This document shows positions 46,700-59,200 of a stretch of DNA of 64,000 nucleotides, in pieces. Position 1 is the first letter of the stretch. Every line of letters begins with the position of its first letter. The notes beneath the pieces are model-generated. The model worked only from the letters and a program-made list of their open reading frames with translations, did not search any database and was not told the origin of the DNA. Both the position numbers and the translations under genes were made by a program. Source of the stretch: Polytrichum commune (lineage: Eukaryota; Streptophyta; Polytrichopsida; Polytrichales; Polytrichaceae); contig OX485803.1 in NCBI GenBank assembly GCA_950295325.1, positions 50,357,554 through 50,421,553 on the forward strand. Reading direction: 5' to 3'.

Positions 46700-48280
46700 T
46701 TGGCAATAGTCTTCCAATGGATTTTCATTGGGTTAGTCTCTTTTTCCTTAATTAAAATAATCACTTAATGACATCAATCATAATTCAAATTGCATTTCTC
46801 AAAGAATTAGTTCATTTATTTTATCTCATTTATCTTTCTTTAGTTGTAATCGAGATTCACTTATCTCATATTCTTCATTGTCACACAACACACAAAGGCT
46901 TGCTTTAATTCTTGCAACGTCTTTAGCAATCATACATATTTATAGGCTATAGCCATTACATTCTAATACAACCGATTTCAACAACTAGCCTAATTCATTT
47001 CCACATCCAACCATATTTCAATCTCGTCCCTAATCATATTAAAGCATGCTCTCTGCTGATGAGACTAGTTGCCAATAGACACTATCATGACGATTGCCCT
47101 TCTTTGAGTCTCGTCTTTCTCTACTATTTCATTTCTATCATGTATTTGTCGTCCTTAACAACTTTCTAGTATATCCCCTTTTGTAGCTCTTTGTTTACTT
47201 ATCTATGTATGTTCTCTCCCTCTCTCAATGTTTTAGTCATTATGCTCTAGGCATCTCTATTCAATCTTCTCTTGGATTCACCTCTCGCAAGCTATGGTCA
47301 GTTAGGTGTTTCCTTTTATATTAATTGGTTGATGTCGCATGAGGCTTCTATGTAACCCATATTCTCCCTCTCAAACTTCTCTCAACGAAATGTCTCTCTC
47401 TCTATTCACACCAATGAGGCTCAATTGTCTTTGCCAATCTCTCTTACATTTTTGGAAATATTCTAATGTTCTTGGCAATGGCCCAATGACACCTGTGATC
47501 TCTCCCTCAAAATTCTCAACTTCTTGTGCTTGTGCTTGCGGCATCATGTATGTGCTAGAGACAATAGCCCTCACAATTACTTTCATTTAGGCAATAGTCA
47601 ATCTCTCATCTCTAGAAGTTCCCATTCTAATTTTGATTTACGCGGAGATCATCGCTCTCGTTTACTGTCAATCACTTTTAGGTTTTTACTAACCATGGTT
47701 ATAGCCAAGATATTTCCTTCAATAACCTTCTTCCTCTCAATCGACATAGGGTGTGGTTTTCTGACTTTGGTTCGCCCTGCCTCTTTACTTCAAATCTCAC
47801 AACTATGATTTATCCACACCATTTGTTTCACATTCAACTCATTCTACTCACTAGATTCACATGACACACATTTTCTCAACAACTGACATTTCACCAAATT
47901 ATAGCCATTCATTTTCAATCACAACATGATCACTAACATGATGAATTCAATTTTCATATTGTTTGCTTGCGTCCCCCTCTCACAGGTGGTGATGCAACTA
48001 CTCCAATCTACTCCCAGAGTGATGCATTCAACTCTAGCTCTATCGCCTATAGCCTAACTCTCCGCGGCTATGGCCTTGGTAGATTTAACAAAAAAATGTC
48101 TTATGCTTGGCAATAGCCCTCTTATTAGGCTCGGAGCTTCCGGCGGTTGTAACTTCTGCAACTACTTTCCTCGGACTATAGCCTTACTAATTCATCCTAA
48201 ATTGATTTCCATCCACTATTTTGGCTACTTTATCATTAAAGAAGTATTTTCCTCCTACTACCATGCTATGGCCAAAGAAA
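46700..48280. repeat. region with a recurrent (C/A)(T/A)ATAGCC motif
   Basis: Variants of GGCAATAGCCC / GGCTATAGCC / GCTATGGCC occur about 13 times between 46701 and 48275 (for example 46945, 47475, 47562, 47699, 47900, 48046, 48066, 48109, 48177, 48267). The interspersed sequence is CT-rich. It may be a diverged satellite-like array or a binding-site cluster of a decayed element. No gene seen. Confidence 0.3.
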
Positions 48281-48714
48281 TTATATTACAAATGCCCATG
48301 AGTGTTTGATGTGCTTGATGTAGTCCGAAAGGTACCAAGATCATAGGTATATATTATGAATTTCACTCATGACAAGAACTTGCCAGAGGACCGGGGTGGC
48401 AATATTCAATTGGCCAAAACTTACACAATTCTAGAAATAATGAAATAAATTCCTTTCACTTTATTGCAATAATCTCTTTGAATTGTTCAAGAAAAATGGA
48501 TGTTTATATATATATATATTTATACATATAAATATGATTTTTAAATTTATGAGATGAACAAGAAATAATCGTTTCCACATGACATATAAAGATGTCCCAA
48601 AACTGCTAAAATCATCTAAAATATTATCCACACAATGTAGATTATTTTTAATATAATCACACTAGATACTTTATTATGCATTTGACTAGAGGTATATGTT
48701 GATATTTAGCTCGA

Positions 48715-49137
48715 TAATTGTTGGAAGGACAACAAATGTAGGTTCGTGAAGGCATTTTGGTCCATGCTCACAACCAAAGGGATATTCACAAAGGTCCATG
48801 TGTCTTATCTTTTAGTTGGTCATACCCATGACAACATTGACGCTTCATTTGGTAGATTCAATGTGGACTTGCGTGAACATGATTACCCCACACTATCCCC
48901 TTGTTGATGAAATCCTACATGGACATAGAGAAGGTCCCCATCATCCCACATATAATAGAGGAGCTCCCACATTGGAGGGTCTTTGTTAATGACTACATTC
49001 ATGATGGTGAGGACAAACTCATTGGGAAAGCCCAACAATTCAAGTATATTATCTGGGATGATGGCTGGCATGATATGCATTACAAAGTGCTCAATACACA
49101 TGATGATTGGTTGTCCAAAGATGGCATAATGATGTGA
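48715..49137 (+). pseudogene. DUF7869-like transposon-type protein fragment, frameshifted
   Basis: Plus-strand translation gives WKDNKCRFVKAFWSML, then KGIFTKVHVSYLLVGHTHDNIDA (given here in two parts with residues between omitted), then FGRFNVDLREHDYPTLS. After a one-base frame change at about 48900 it continues LLMKSYMDIEKVP..., ELPHWRVFVNDYI and KAQQFKYIIWDDG. The DN...GIF..V...LLVGHTHD.ID..F order is the core of DUF7869-type proteins, found in large transposon-like genes. The fragment lacks its N-terminal part and ends at a stop at 49135. Weak coding-like sequence at about 50580-50780 may be a further piece. Confidence 0.5.
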
Positions 49138-52100
49138 AAATTGAATATAAATAGGGAGTCGGTTCTCCCCATAGGTGTCGCAAGCCTCACTAGCTCCCCT
49201 TAACTAACTTGGTCATTTTTTCAATTCTAGCAAGTGTCACAAGCTTTAATCTTCGCATTTTGCCATGCTAATGGTTAGCTCCTCATACTGCGGACCTTAT
49301 AGTTCATAGGAAGGGAACCAACCCTCCTACTTTGCTTTCAGGACCCACCCCTTAATCGGTAACCAATTCTTAGATGTGGAGTTCCATCCATGGAAGTCCA
49401 ATCTTATGTTGATCATTGTGTTGTTGGAGCAACACTACAACAACCTGAACCATACTAGGCAACTATGCCCCCATGTTGGGCCAATGCCTGTGGAGGCCGT
49501 GCGGTTCAGCCTCGGGTGGGTTCGGCCACACCACCTCACCCATATAAGCCTCTAGGACTTTTGGCAGGGCCCCTACCTTACCATCAAGAAACCTTTTGTC
49601 TCTATATCAAGAGTTGGGGCCAAATAGACATTTTCCCTTAGCCGCTTGGGCTGGAAGCCCCCAGCAGCTTTAGAACACCATAACTTCCTTGTATGATCTC
49701 TGATGCTAACAAGTGACTACTCCATCATTGTCTACACTTCACTTTCCCCATTCAAGCATGTATTAAGGAAGTTATGCCTATTCAAACATTGGCAGTCGCG
49801 GGAGTCACTCCCAGGCCACTGCTGTACTAGGGCGTTGTCCCAGTTAAGCGCCCCACTCAAATTGCCATATTTCCTAGCTCACATCTCTGAGTAAGGTGTT
49901 CTTGAGCATTCTAGAATCTGCATGCCATAAGCTACTCACAACTCATGGCCTTACCCTCGTGACTCCTAGTCTCCGTGAGTGGGAGGCGTTCCCAATGCCC
50001 GGGGCCTCATCCACACTAAAATCACTTGGGCCCTCTCACCAATGGTGCCACAAGTCCCGGGTGCCACTCCGGGGTCCCCCTTGTGCCCATAGTATTTCGG
50101 GCACTCCTCATGGAGAGGTGCGCGACAACATGGGACCTTTTTCTTGCAAAATCTTGATATATGGCCAAACTGGAAGATGTTGTCGGTTTGCAAGGGTTTA
50201 TTGACTATTAGCAATCAATATGTGACCATGACATGATTGAAGCATATAAAGGCTCCCACGGACATCTTTTTCAATATTGGACCGGGGTGAAGGAGCCATA
50301 GATGCACCCCTCATAGATGTATACACTATGGGATTGCCACTGAAAAAAGGATTATGGTTGTGTAGTAGACAAATATCATTTTTTGCATACTAGCAATCTT
50401 TGCAAGGAACACCAATCAGGCGACCTGTATGTGGGGCCCTCAAACCTTCGTCATGCACATGCTTTTTGCAATGCCGAGAATGTGCATGAGGGACATTCCT
50501 CACACTTCATCCCCAAGAACAAGATATTGATAGACCCATTTGGGTTTGCCATGTTATTTGTCCACCTAACTTGAACGTCACTAGGGAGTATCCCCGTCAC
50601 ATTCTTGTACAATGGTTCACTCCCACTTCAACTGCTAGAGACATAACAAAGAAATGGAATGGTTGGGACTCAAACACCAACTTCAAGTGGAAACATGATT
50701 CAAAATATTCCATTGTGGGGGATGACTATCATATCATGAACTGAAGCCTTGAAAAGACAATTGAGTCATTACATGAGGTGATTGACCTTGGTACCAAAGA
50801 CCAACTAATCTCAAAACCTAATCATAACAAGCATTGGCAACAAAATCATATTCAAATAAGATGGTAATACTGGTGTGGACACCAACACTTCGAAGTAGGG
50901 GAGGATGCTAACCTAGAATACCTACACAAAAGAAACAATACAAAAAGATGCAAAGTCTTAGCGCACCAAGGCAAAAAATTCAAGTGCGGAGGATGAATTT
51001 AGTTTAATTGAAATGATGGGTGCCACCAAGGGGATCTATTGAAACAAAGTAAAATGAACTTGATTGTGGTGAGGCCAAGGTGCATGCATTGGGTTGTAAG
51101 AGAATTATTTTGGAAATACATACCTTGAAGTGGGATCGCATAAATGGCCATTTATGTCCCAAATGGGTGAACAAGTAGACATGAGTGGCAAACTAAAAAA
51201 TGTATTTTAGATCGACCAACTTAATCATGAGACTCAGAACCTACATTTGACAAAGTTAGATCAATAAAGCCAAGACTAAGGTGTACTAGGAGAAGAAGTT
51301 GACATAGAGCAACTTGAGAACTATGTGCAACAAGGTGGATAAGAAGAGTGCGCATTAACCTCTACTTGTAGTCGAGCACGAAATGGTTGTAGTCCAATTT
51401 GCGAGGCTTGATGATTAAGCTCCAATTCTAAGAGAAGAGTGAGGAGCACCACACGTAAAGATTGATGAGGACAACAAGTGTTTTAAGTGGGGAAGGATGG
51501 ATGAACACCAAAGGGGTTGGGCACGCCTAATTGTGGACGTAACCTCAAGTGTGAAGGGCAAATCCTGGTTGGGAGACTCATGCTGGGCAGGCGGATTAGT
51601 GCGGGCGGTAGGGTGGCCCGTGCCCACATGTGGGCATGAAGGGCGTGAGGCGGTTGGGCCACGATGCACAGTGAGGATCCAAATCAATAATTTAGAGGAC
51701 GCCTTGGAGGTGTGGGAAAGTCATTGCTACTAGTCGACTAGGTTGAGTGATAGTGGCCAGTGGGTTGAGTCACTTGAGACTCCAATAGAGTGGACTATCC
51801 TTGGGTGGCGAAGAGGAGTTGAGTGTTCTAACATGTGTTGTGTGCATGTACAAGTTTAGACACTAATGGCCGCGAGTAGGATGCGGGATGTAGCATAGAG
51901 GTGCATTACAATAGTGACTAGGTAACACGAAAGCACAATGCACAAGTGGCTATATGACTTATCATAAGGCTCGCTTCCATTGCTGGGATTTTATTTTTAT
52001 TCTTATTTTTTGCGGGGGGGGGATTTGATTCCACATTAGTGACACATCATCATTTCATATCCTAGATCATTACCTTAGCATAAAGTCTTTGGGTCCAAAT

Positions 52101-53141
52101 TTTTGGTTTTGACTGATAAGGGGTTATTTACATCATGGACCAAGAAGTTGTCCCATGTCACAGGGCATTTTTCCATGGACTAATTTCTTTAAAATGCATA
52201 TTTAAAGCCTTTGGGCCCCTTGACTAGGTGTAAAGCAAATGTGGACCAACACAAGTGACCATGCACCAAAAATTAGACATGTTGATTTTTTTTAATACAT
52301 GTCCAAAAAATGCAACTTTTGGATTTCTCTTCATGTTTAATATTTCCCATTCTTCTACTTCACATACCTTAGGTTGGTGTGAATGTAGGCAAGAGGTTGT
52401 TGCAAATGGATTCTCGGATGCTATTAACTTCTAGCTCTGAGTTGTGGTTTGGTCTGACAAGTCTCACAAATTGGAGCTCACATAGTCTAGCCAACAAGCA
52501 GTTCCCTACCTAGGATGTTTTCCAATATATTAACTTGTTTATGAACTCTCAAATTATATGTGTGTGTGGAAATGGTAACTTGTGTAAGGAGAAACCCAAA
52601 AGTATATATATAAATATATATAATGAAGTTGTGCTTAATAAGCATTGTTAACCCTAACTTGAGCCAAACTGTTGTGAAGGTTGAGTGGGAGACTCTGTCA
52701 AGGGAGCCTCTACATTTTGTTTTATGCATGGAGTTTGGATGTGAGTTAATAGCAGGAGACAAAGGAGGTGGCAAGGACTCCCGTGACATGGTGAACAAGT
52801 AACCGGGTTGAGACCTTGTATATGTTGCCCAAAAGGGGTGCCTAGGATGCATCTATATTGCGATGCCTCAATGACACAATTAGGCTAGAGTTTGTGATCT
52901 AATAAGGTTAGAGTAATGATCTATAAGCAACATTTCGTAATAGGGAGTGGGATTTGGTCACCTAAGGTAGAGGGGCACATTCCCGCTCGGGTCCTTAAAC
53001 CGCTCACTAGACCTATCCAAACAAGAGGTACATTATAGCTTCGTACCTCAAATTTCTATGTAAGGGTTGAGCTCATCCATTCAAGCCTTGTAAAGGGATT
53101 TACCAAACAGGGTGATTGACAAATATTTCTAGCTCTATGTG
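49138..53141. other. repeat debris, no confident gene
   Basis: Many interrupted frames. 49140-50230 is GC-richer and may be an inserted element; 51480-51730 is G-rich. No domain, paired LTRs or TSD could be supported. Confidence 0.4.
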
Positions 53142-53147
53142 TTTATT
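53142..53147 (-). promoter_or_regulatory. candidate poly(A) signal of NUP155
   Basis: AATAAA on the minus strand, about 110 bp past the NUP155 stop codon, a plausible distance for a near-upstream element. Assigned by motif and position only. Confidence 0.3.
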
Positions 53148-53257
53148 TGACCACCCCAGTATGCCATAAGTGTTGAATTGGTAGACAGGACCTGCCTTGA
53201 GTATCACTCCTTGTACATTCTGACATGTCACAGTAGAAAATGACTATTGTTAAAATG

Positions 53258-56200
53258 TCAATAATCTAAATTGTTTCCTTGAAGCATCTCCTCTAGCTCA
53301 CGAAAACCTTGTGACACAGGCTCTACTTCCATTGGCGAGAGTGCTAGTCGTCGCACTTCTGTCATGTACCTGTTTGCATTCAATTCAAAGTAGTGTAAGA
53401 ACATATATTTATTCAACATCAACGGCCTATGAAGGAAAATAGTATTGCAGTGGACATCCTCCAATAACAAATCAGGTATGAGATAATGTGGAAGTGGTAG
53501 ATTGGAATTTCCTTGCAGAATCAGTTTTTGGCAAACAAGTAAGGCGACTTCTCTCAGACTTACTGATTGGCTGTACTTGCTAGTTTGTCACGAATGCCTT
53601 GGTTACTTGGAGACTTTTCCGAATTTCTATGCAAAAAGGAGCCTCCACTTTGCCCTTTGAGCACAGACACAGTCCATTCTCGCATGACTGTGAGTACAGA
53701 ACGTAGAAGCCGTAGCCGCAGTGAAGGTTTTGGAAGTATAGCCCCGTTTGCCAACACGAGGTCATAGTTTCTTTGAACAGGCTCAGCATCACCTTTGCAA
53801 GCAGCTAGCAGTGCATGAGGGACGTCTTCGTCTCCCACCATTTCTGTTCCTGCCCTTGTTTTATCCTATGTGACAGAGAGAGCACATGAAAGTTTTATGA
53901 GAATAGAGTTATATCAATGAGACTTTCCATCGAGAGTTATACACCTATGATTTTTCATTCGTTGTTTTGCATAAAATATCAATAATTCCTTTCCTCTTGT
54001 GGTGTATGCTCGGAGGTTTTGTTTAAATTGATTGAAGAGCAACCTATTTCAGTTCATTGAAGGCTAAGCTCATTTTTGCACCTCTTGGCATGCCAAAATG
54101 AGTTTGACCCTCAGAACCATTTAGAGTGCTCTTCATTCAAACCTCCACTACCTCCAAGCATACAATTCTTACCAAAATTGTCTTTTATGCAAAATAACCA
54201 GCTCCCAACAATAATTCATGTCGAGTTACAGCATAACTTTAATGTACAGCACCTTTGATCAATGTGAATTTCAATGGATTGAATGTATCTGCTCAATCTG
54301 TTCTGACTACTACTTGCTCATCACAACCTCCACAAGTAAAAACATTATCAATAGTGGGACACTACACTTGTCTATAGATCAATTCTTAAAGATTTAGCTC
54401 CAAATTTGCTTTTGGACATTTTGATTTGTAACAAGTGGTAACTGATCATTTTTCTAAGTAAGGGATACTTGCAGAGGCCTTCAAATCCGTCATTGGTGAC
54501 TGCATGTCTAAGGTAGGATTACGCAGAAGAGTCTTAATCACAAGAACCAGAATTGTGATTGCTTTCACTTACAAGTCTACACATGTAGGAGGAATAAATT
54601 TTTCTACAAGGTGCACTCAAGTGTTGTTTGGTTTGTCAAGTTTCTAGACTAATCATGGTTATAATTTGTGAAAATTATGGAGATAATTCCATTTTGAGAT
54701 TAAAAATGACATAAAATTAAAAAGCACCCTCCTCAAACAGTATTTTAATAGAACATAACTGATAGAATCATACTAAACACCAGTTTGACTCTTGAGATTA
54801 TCTACTATTGATATTTGCATCTTCACAACTAACCAGTTATAAGATACAATATTCTATATGACTTTTCTATTTGACGGATATCAAAAATGGGTAGTTACTT
54901 TGAGACCCACAGATACCACTAGTCCACAACCAAGTGACATCCAGGTTGGTAACCAGCAACATGTATAACCTCACTGGCCAACACTTCTGGTGCACTCCCT
55001 GTTTCAGTTTTAGTGGCTTATTAGAGTAATCCTCTAACTTATCATGACTTTTGGTCAGGAGTTGGTTGTTTTGTGTACAACACCTTCCATTTTCAGTAAG
55101 TTTTTGGTGCATGCTTGGAGGTAGTGTGGAGGTCTGAATGAAGAACATTATGGATTAGTGCTTTGAGGGTCAAACTCATTATGGCATGTCAAGAGATGCT
55201 AAAAATGAGTTTGGCCCTCACTTAAATGTACTAGGTTGGTTTTGATTCAAATTCAAACTCTACCTTGGAGTATGCAAAACAACCAACCAAAAATGATAGG
55301 GACCAACTCCCAAGAAAAGTCCCATTCAGTTGAAGGATGAAGTTAATGCTTTAGCACGTGAATGCAATGGAGAAGGAAAGAGATATGTACATGAGCAGCC
55401 ATCTCGAGCAGTAGGGTAATGGTATGAAGGGGTATATTCCCTCCATCACCTGGGTACAACAAAGGGCCAACCCTTCGTACTACAGCACACGCCTCACCCA
55501 CCCCACCTTTTGAGAGAGCCTGGTCCAGTAGCCGTGTCCACATTTCTTGCATCACACTGTTTTCAGCATCTCCACTGTAATTTGAGAAGTTCAAAATCTC
55601 CAGACAAACCTGCAAAAATCAGACTCATGAAAGGTAAGTGGGCCTTAAACAGACACTATTCTCTCTGCACCCACTTCTCGTAGGATATGAAACATACAAT
55701 TAGTGCGAAATTAGCAAATTCAAATTGTACCTGTTGCCACTTTCCTCATAATTTGTGACCATTAGATGGTCATATAGGGTTCCCCAATCCCCTTGCCCCT
55801 TTCATGTTGACTATTGAGCCTAGAATGGTCAACATTTTTGAGCACGTAGTCCAATCTCTTTTAGACACAAATCTTTTTGGTGTCCATTCTTAGATCCACA
55901 CCTAACCACTCAAATATAGGTGTCCATACTTTGGGGGTGTTGGATTAATACCAGTCTACCTTATAAAGATAAAAATAAGTAGTGTGGAAATAGGTTACCT
56001 CCCAAAGTTCAAAAGGTACAGCAAAGTCATTGTAGAGCTGTGTGATGTTCTTCAACTCAGCATTGAGCTCCTCAGACTTTTCTCTGGCTGCCTGAGCCCT
56101 GTTTTCATCAGCAAAAGCAGTTGCAGAAGGAAAACCATTTTCTTCTGTGGGCACCAGGGAATTTGTTGTGCCTGTTTCAAGTGGAACAGAGGGTACTGCT

Positions 56201-59200
56201 GATGCTATATGATCCAGCATTTCTTTGATCTTTAACTGAAATCGTAGCACTGCAAGTTTGCTTTCTAATACTTCCAAAAAGCCACTCTCTGAAAAGCCTG
56301 GAGCCTGTCCAAGACCTCTTGGAGACCGGCTTCCACTTCTTGCTTGCACCACTGCATTGCTGAGATAATCATATCTGCACTAGTGACAGCCAAAATTAAT
56401 TGATGGTGGGAAAGCCAAAAAAAAAAGACTCGTGCATTTCCTATTCTGAAGTGCATCGTCTATGAAGAGAATATAAGGATAAAGAAAGTCTACCTTTGCT
56501 GAAGTGTGATTTCTAGAGAACCTTCAACTTGTCTACGTTCTGCAAGTCGTAATAGAACATGAGATGCGAGTGCATGTTGCCGTCTGTGGATATAAAGACG
56601 AGACAACAGCTCCAAGTACTTAGCTTGCTCCCCTGAAATTGGTTGGCGCAAGCGACTACTGGTGGTTGTGGTTGAAGAAATTGGTGACTTTGATTTGTCC
56701 TTTGAAATCTGACTTGCCTACAGAAAGCAGAGTTTTAAAATAAATTTTCGGCATACTAAAAGAGAACAAAAAAACTCCAAAAAATATAAATACACATTAC
56801 ACCATCTTGGCTAACATGTTAAAGAACTGATATACACAATTCAACAGCAGTAATTTGCACCTTGGTTGTTTGATAACTTCCTGCATTTTGCAAGAAGCGC
56901 TCCAAATCACGACCCCCGAGCTCCAGGAGGTCTTGTGTTAGGCCCAATTCAATCATAGTCTCATACAGACATTCATGGAAACCATGGTCCTCCTCTCTCA
57001 CACCAAGTTGCACAATTTGCCGAATATAGTTTTCTCTTGCTGCTTCGTCAAGCAAAAGCCTCGCTCCAGGAGCCGAGGACGGAATCTTAGAATTTATATT
57101 TTCTGGTATTGACTTCCCTTTGAGGGACCAAAGAGAACTTGTAATCACTTCATAGCACTGCCGCCTAGCCGCAAGAGCTGCCTCACGTCTACCTTCTTCA
57201 ACATTTGGGTTGAATGCATCCTCTGAAGGGTCCAGGGCACGGGCTTTTCTTAGTGGAAGCTCCACAACTGCCTCATAGAATCTGAAGAAATAAAGCGAAG
57301 ACATGGTAAGTGGACAAAAGTACAGATTTTCTTTAAATATTTTCTTGCACTTGATACCTGAGTTCCAATGACCTATGCCAATATTTCAAATTTAGAGGTT
57401 AGGAGTACCTAACGAGAAAACAAGTATCAACTCATCACAGTTCTCAGCATGATCATTAACATATTAAATTATCACATATCAACATCTAGCGGTTCTTTAA
57501 TGGTGAAAGTAAGAATCTACAAGGTCAACTCCCTGAAAATAAACAGCGGTAATTCAACCCTTGCCTAGGAGGATATTATAACTAAGGCAAGGTTAAGAAA
57601 GTAGACTTCATTTACCATTATAATCATTGGGCAGTAAAAGAAGTTGACCAAGTTGCCTCATTATCTAAATCATATACTGGACTGCCAAAATGACTTCCAG
57701 CAAAAACTTATGAAACACAAATCTGAAACTTAGCGCAACAAATTTGATGCATTTCAAACATGATTTCAGAAAGTGGTATACAGCCTCAATAAATCTAAAA
57801 CACTACAAAGTGACGCATACCCAATGTCCTCAAAGCGCTGGCAAATACTCAGAAGGTCAGCAGTTTCAGGTACTTCGCTTAAAAGCTCCAAAGCCTCTTT
57901 TGCCAACCGGTCCTTCTGTTCTGCATCTGAAGTGGTTGCTGCCCTTTCCAAGCTTTCAACAGCTTGATAGAACTTGTGATCAGACTCATTATAGTAGCTT
58001 GGACAACCCTCTCTTAACTTCATGCTGATGTCATCAACAGTGCCTTTGCCCGTTGGAGCCACATAGTACTAAATTTGTCAAAAATGTAATTAGGTCAGGA
58101 AGATAGCCTTAATCAGAACAAAGAAACCACCCATAAAGACCAGAGCAAACTGTATTAGTGAAGTGCTTTGGACCTGCTGACATGACATGAAAGCACCATC
58201 CTCTACAATCTCTGGTCCAAGTTGGCTAGTATCTCAGTATAAGTTTGTTGTGGAACAAGATGAATAAACAAAGGTGAAGAAAATATGGACAAGAGACAAC
58301 ATGATATGATTAATGCACAAAACAGCCAATTTCCTTCTTCGCACCTCCATAAGAGCAGCCACAAGACGAGTAGAAATTTCTTCGCCTTCAGCAGAACAGA
58401 CAAGTTGATGAAATGTGAGCTGGGCTAGCTCGTGGCACTGTGCTTTGTCAAGAGTTTGAGCTAAGCGTCCAATCTGATGTTGTTGTAGTAGCTGTAGAAG
58501 CCGCAATGCCTCACCTGACCTTCTTAGTAAACGCCGAATGCATTCCATGCCTCTCACCTGTAGTTCAACATTAAAAGTGTATTAGATAAGTGTTGAGCAG
58601 TAACCTGCATGCATTCCATACCTCTGTTCCAATCGAGATACAAGACATTAGCAGACAGTTATTTGCTCTCCAAGCATATTATACAGTACCTGTAATGTCT
58701 TTACAAGTCAAAGGGGACCCTTATCAACTCTTGGAAACTAAGAAAACTTCAATCTCCCAGGAACAGAAACAATAGTTCAGTATGTAACTTACCTCCATGG
58801 TGGTGAGTTTAGCAGGACTAAGCTCCTTGAAGGGACTGTCTTGCCTTTCCTGCATGAGGTAAGCAGGCCTAATCTGGTTACTTATCTTAATCGGACACCT
58901 ATATTTAAGTGGTGTGTGGTTAGGTGTAGATCTAAGGACAGACAACAAAAAGAGATGTGTTCAAAAGAGATTAGAGTATGTGCTCAAAATTTGTTGACTA
59001 ATCTAGGTTCAATAATGAATACAATTGGGGGGACCTATGTGATCATCTAAGAAAGAGAATCTCTACGTTGATAATGAATCAGATATTCATATGAGCTACA
59101 ATAATCATGAAGAAAATGGCTACAACGTTGAATTTGATAATATCTCATCATAATCTTGTGTTTAATATCCTAGGAGAAGTGGGTGCGGAGCTAAAAGTGT

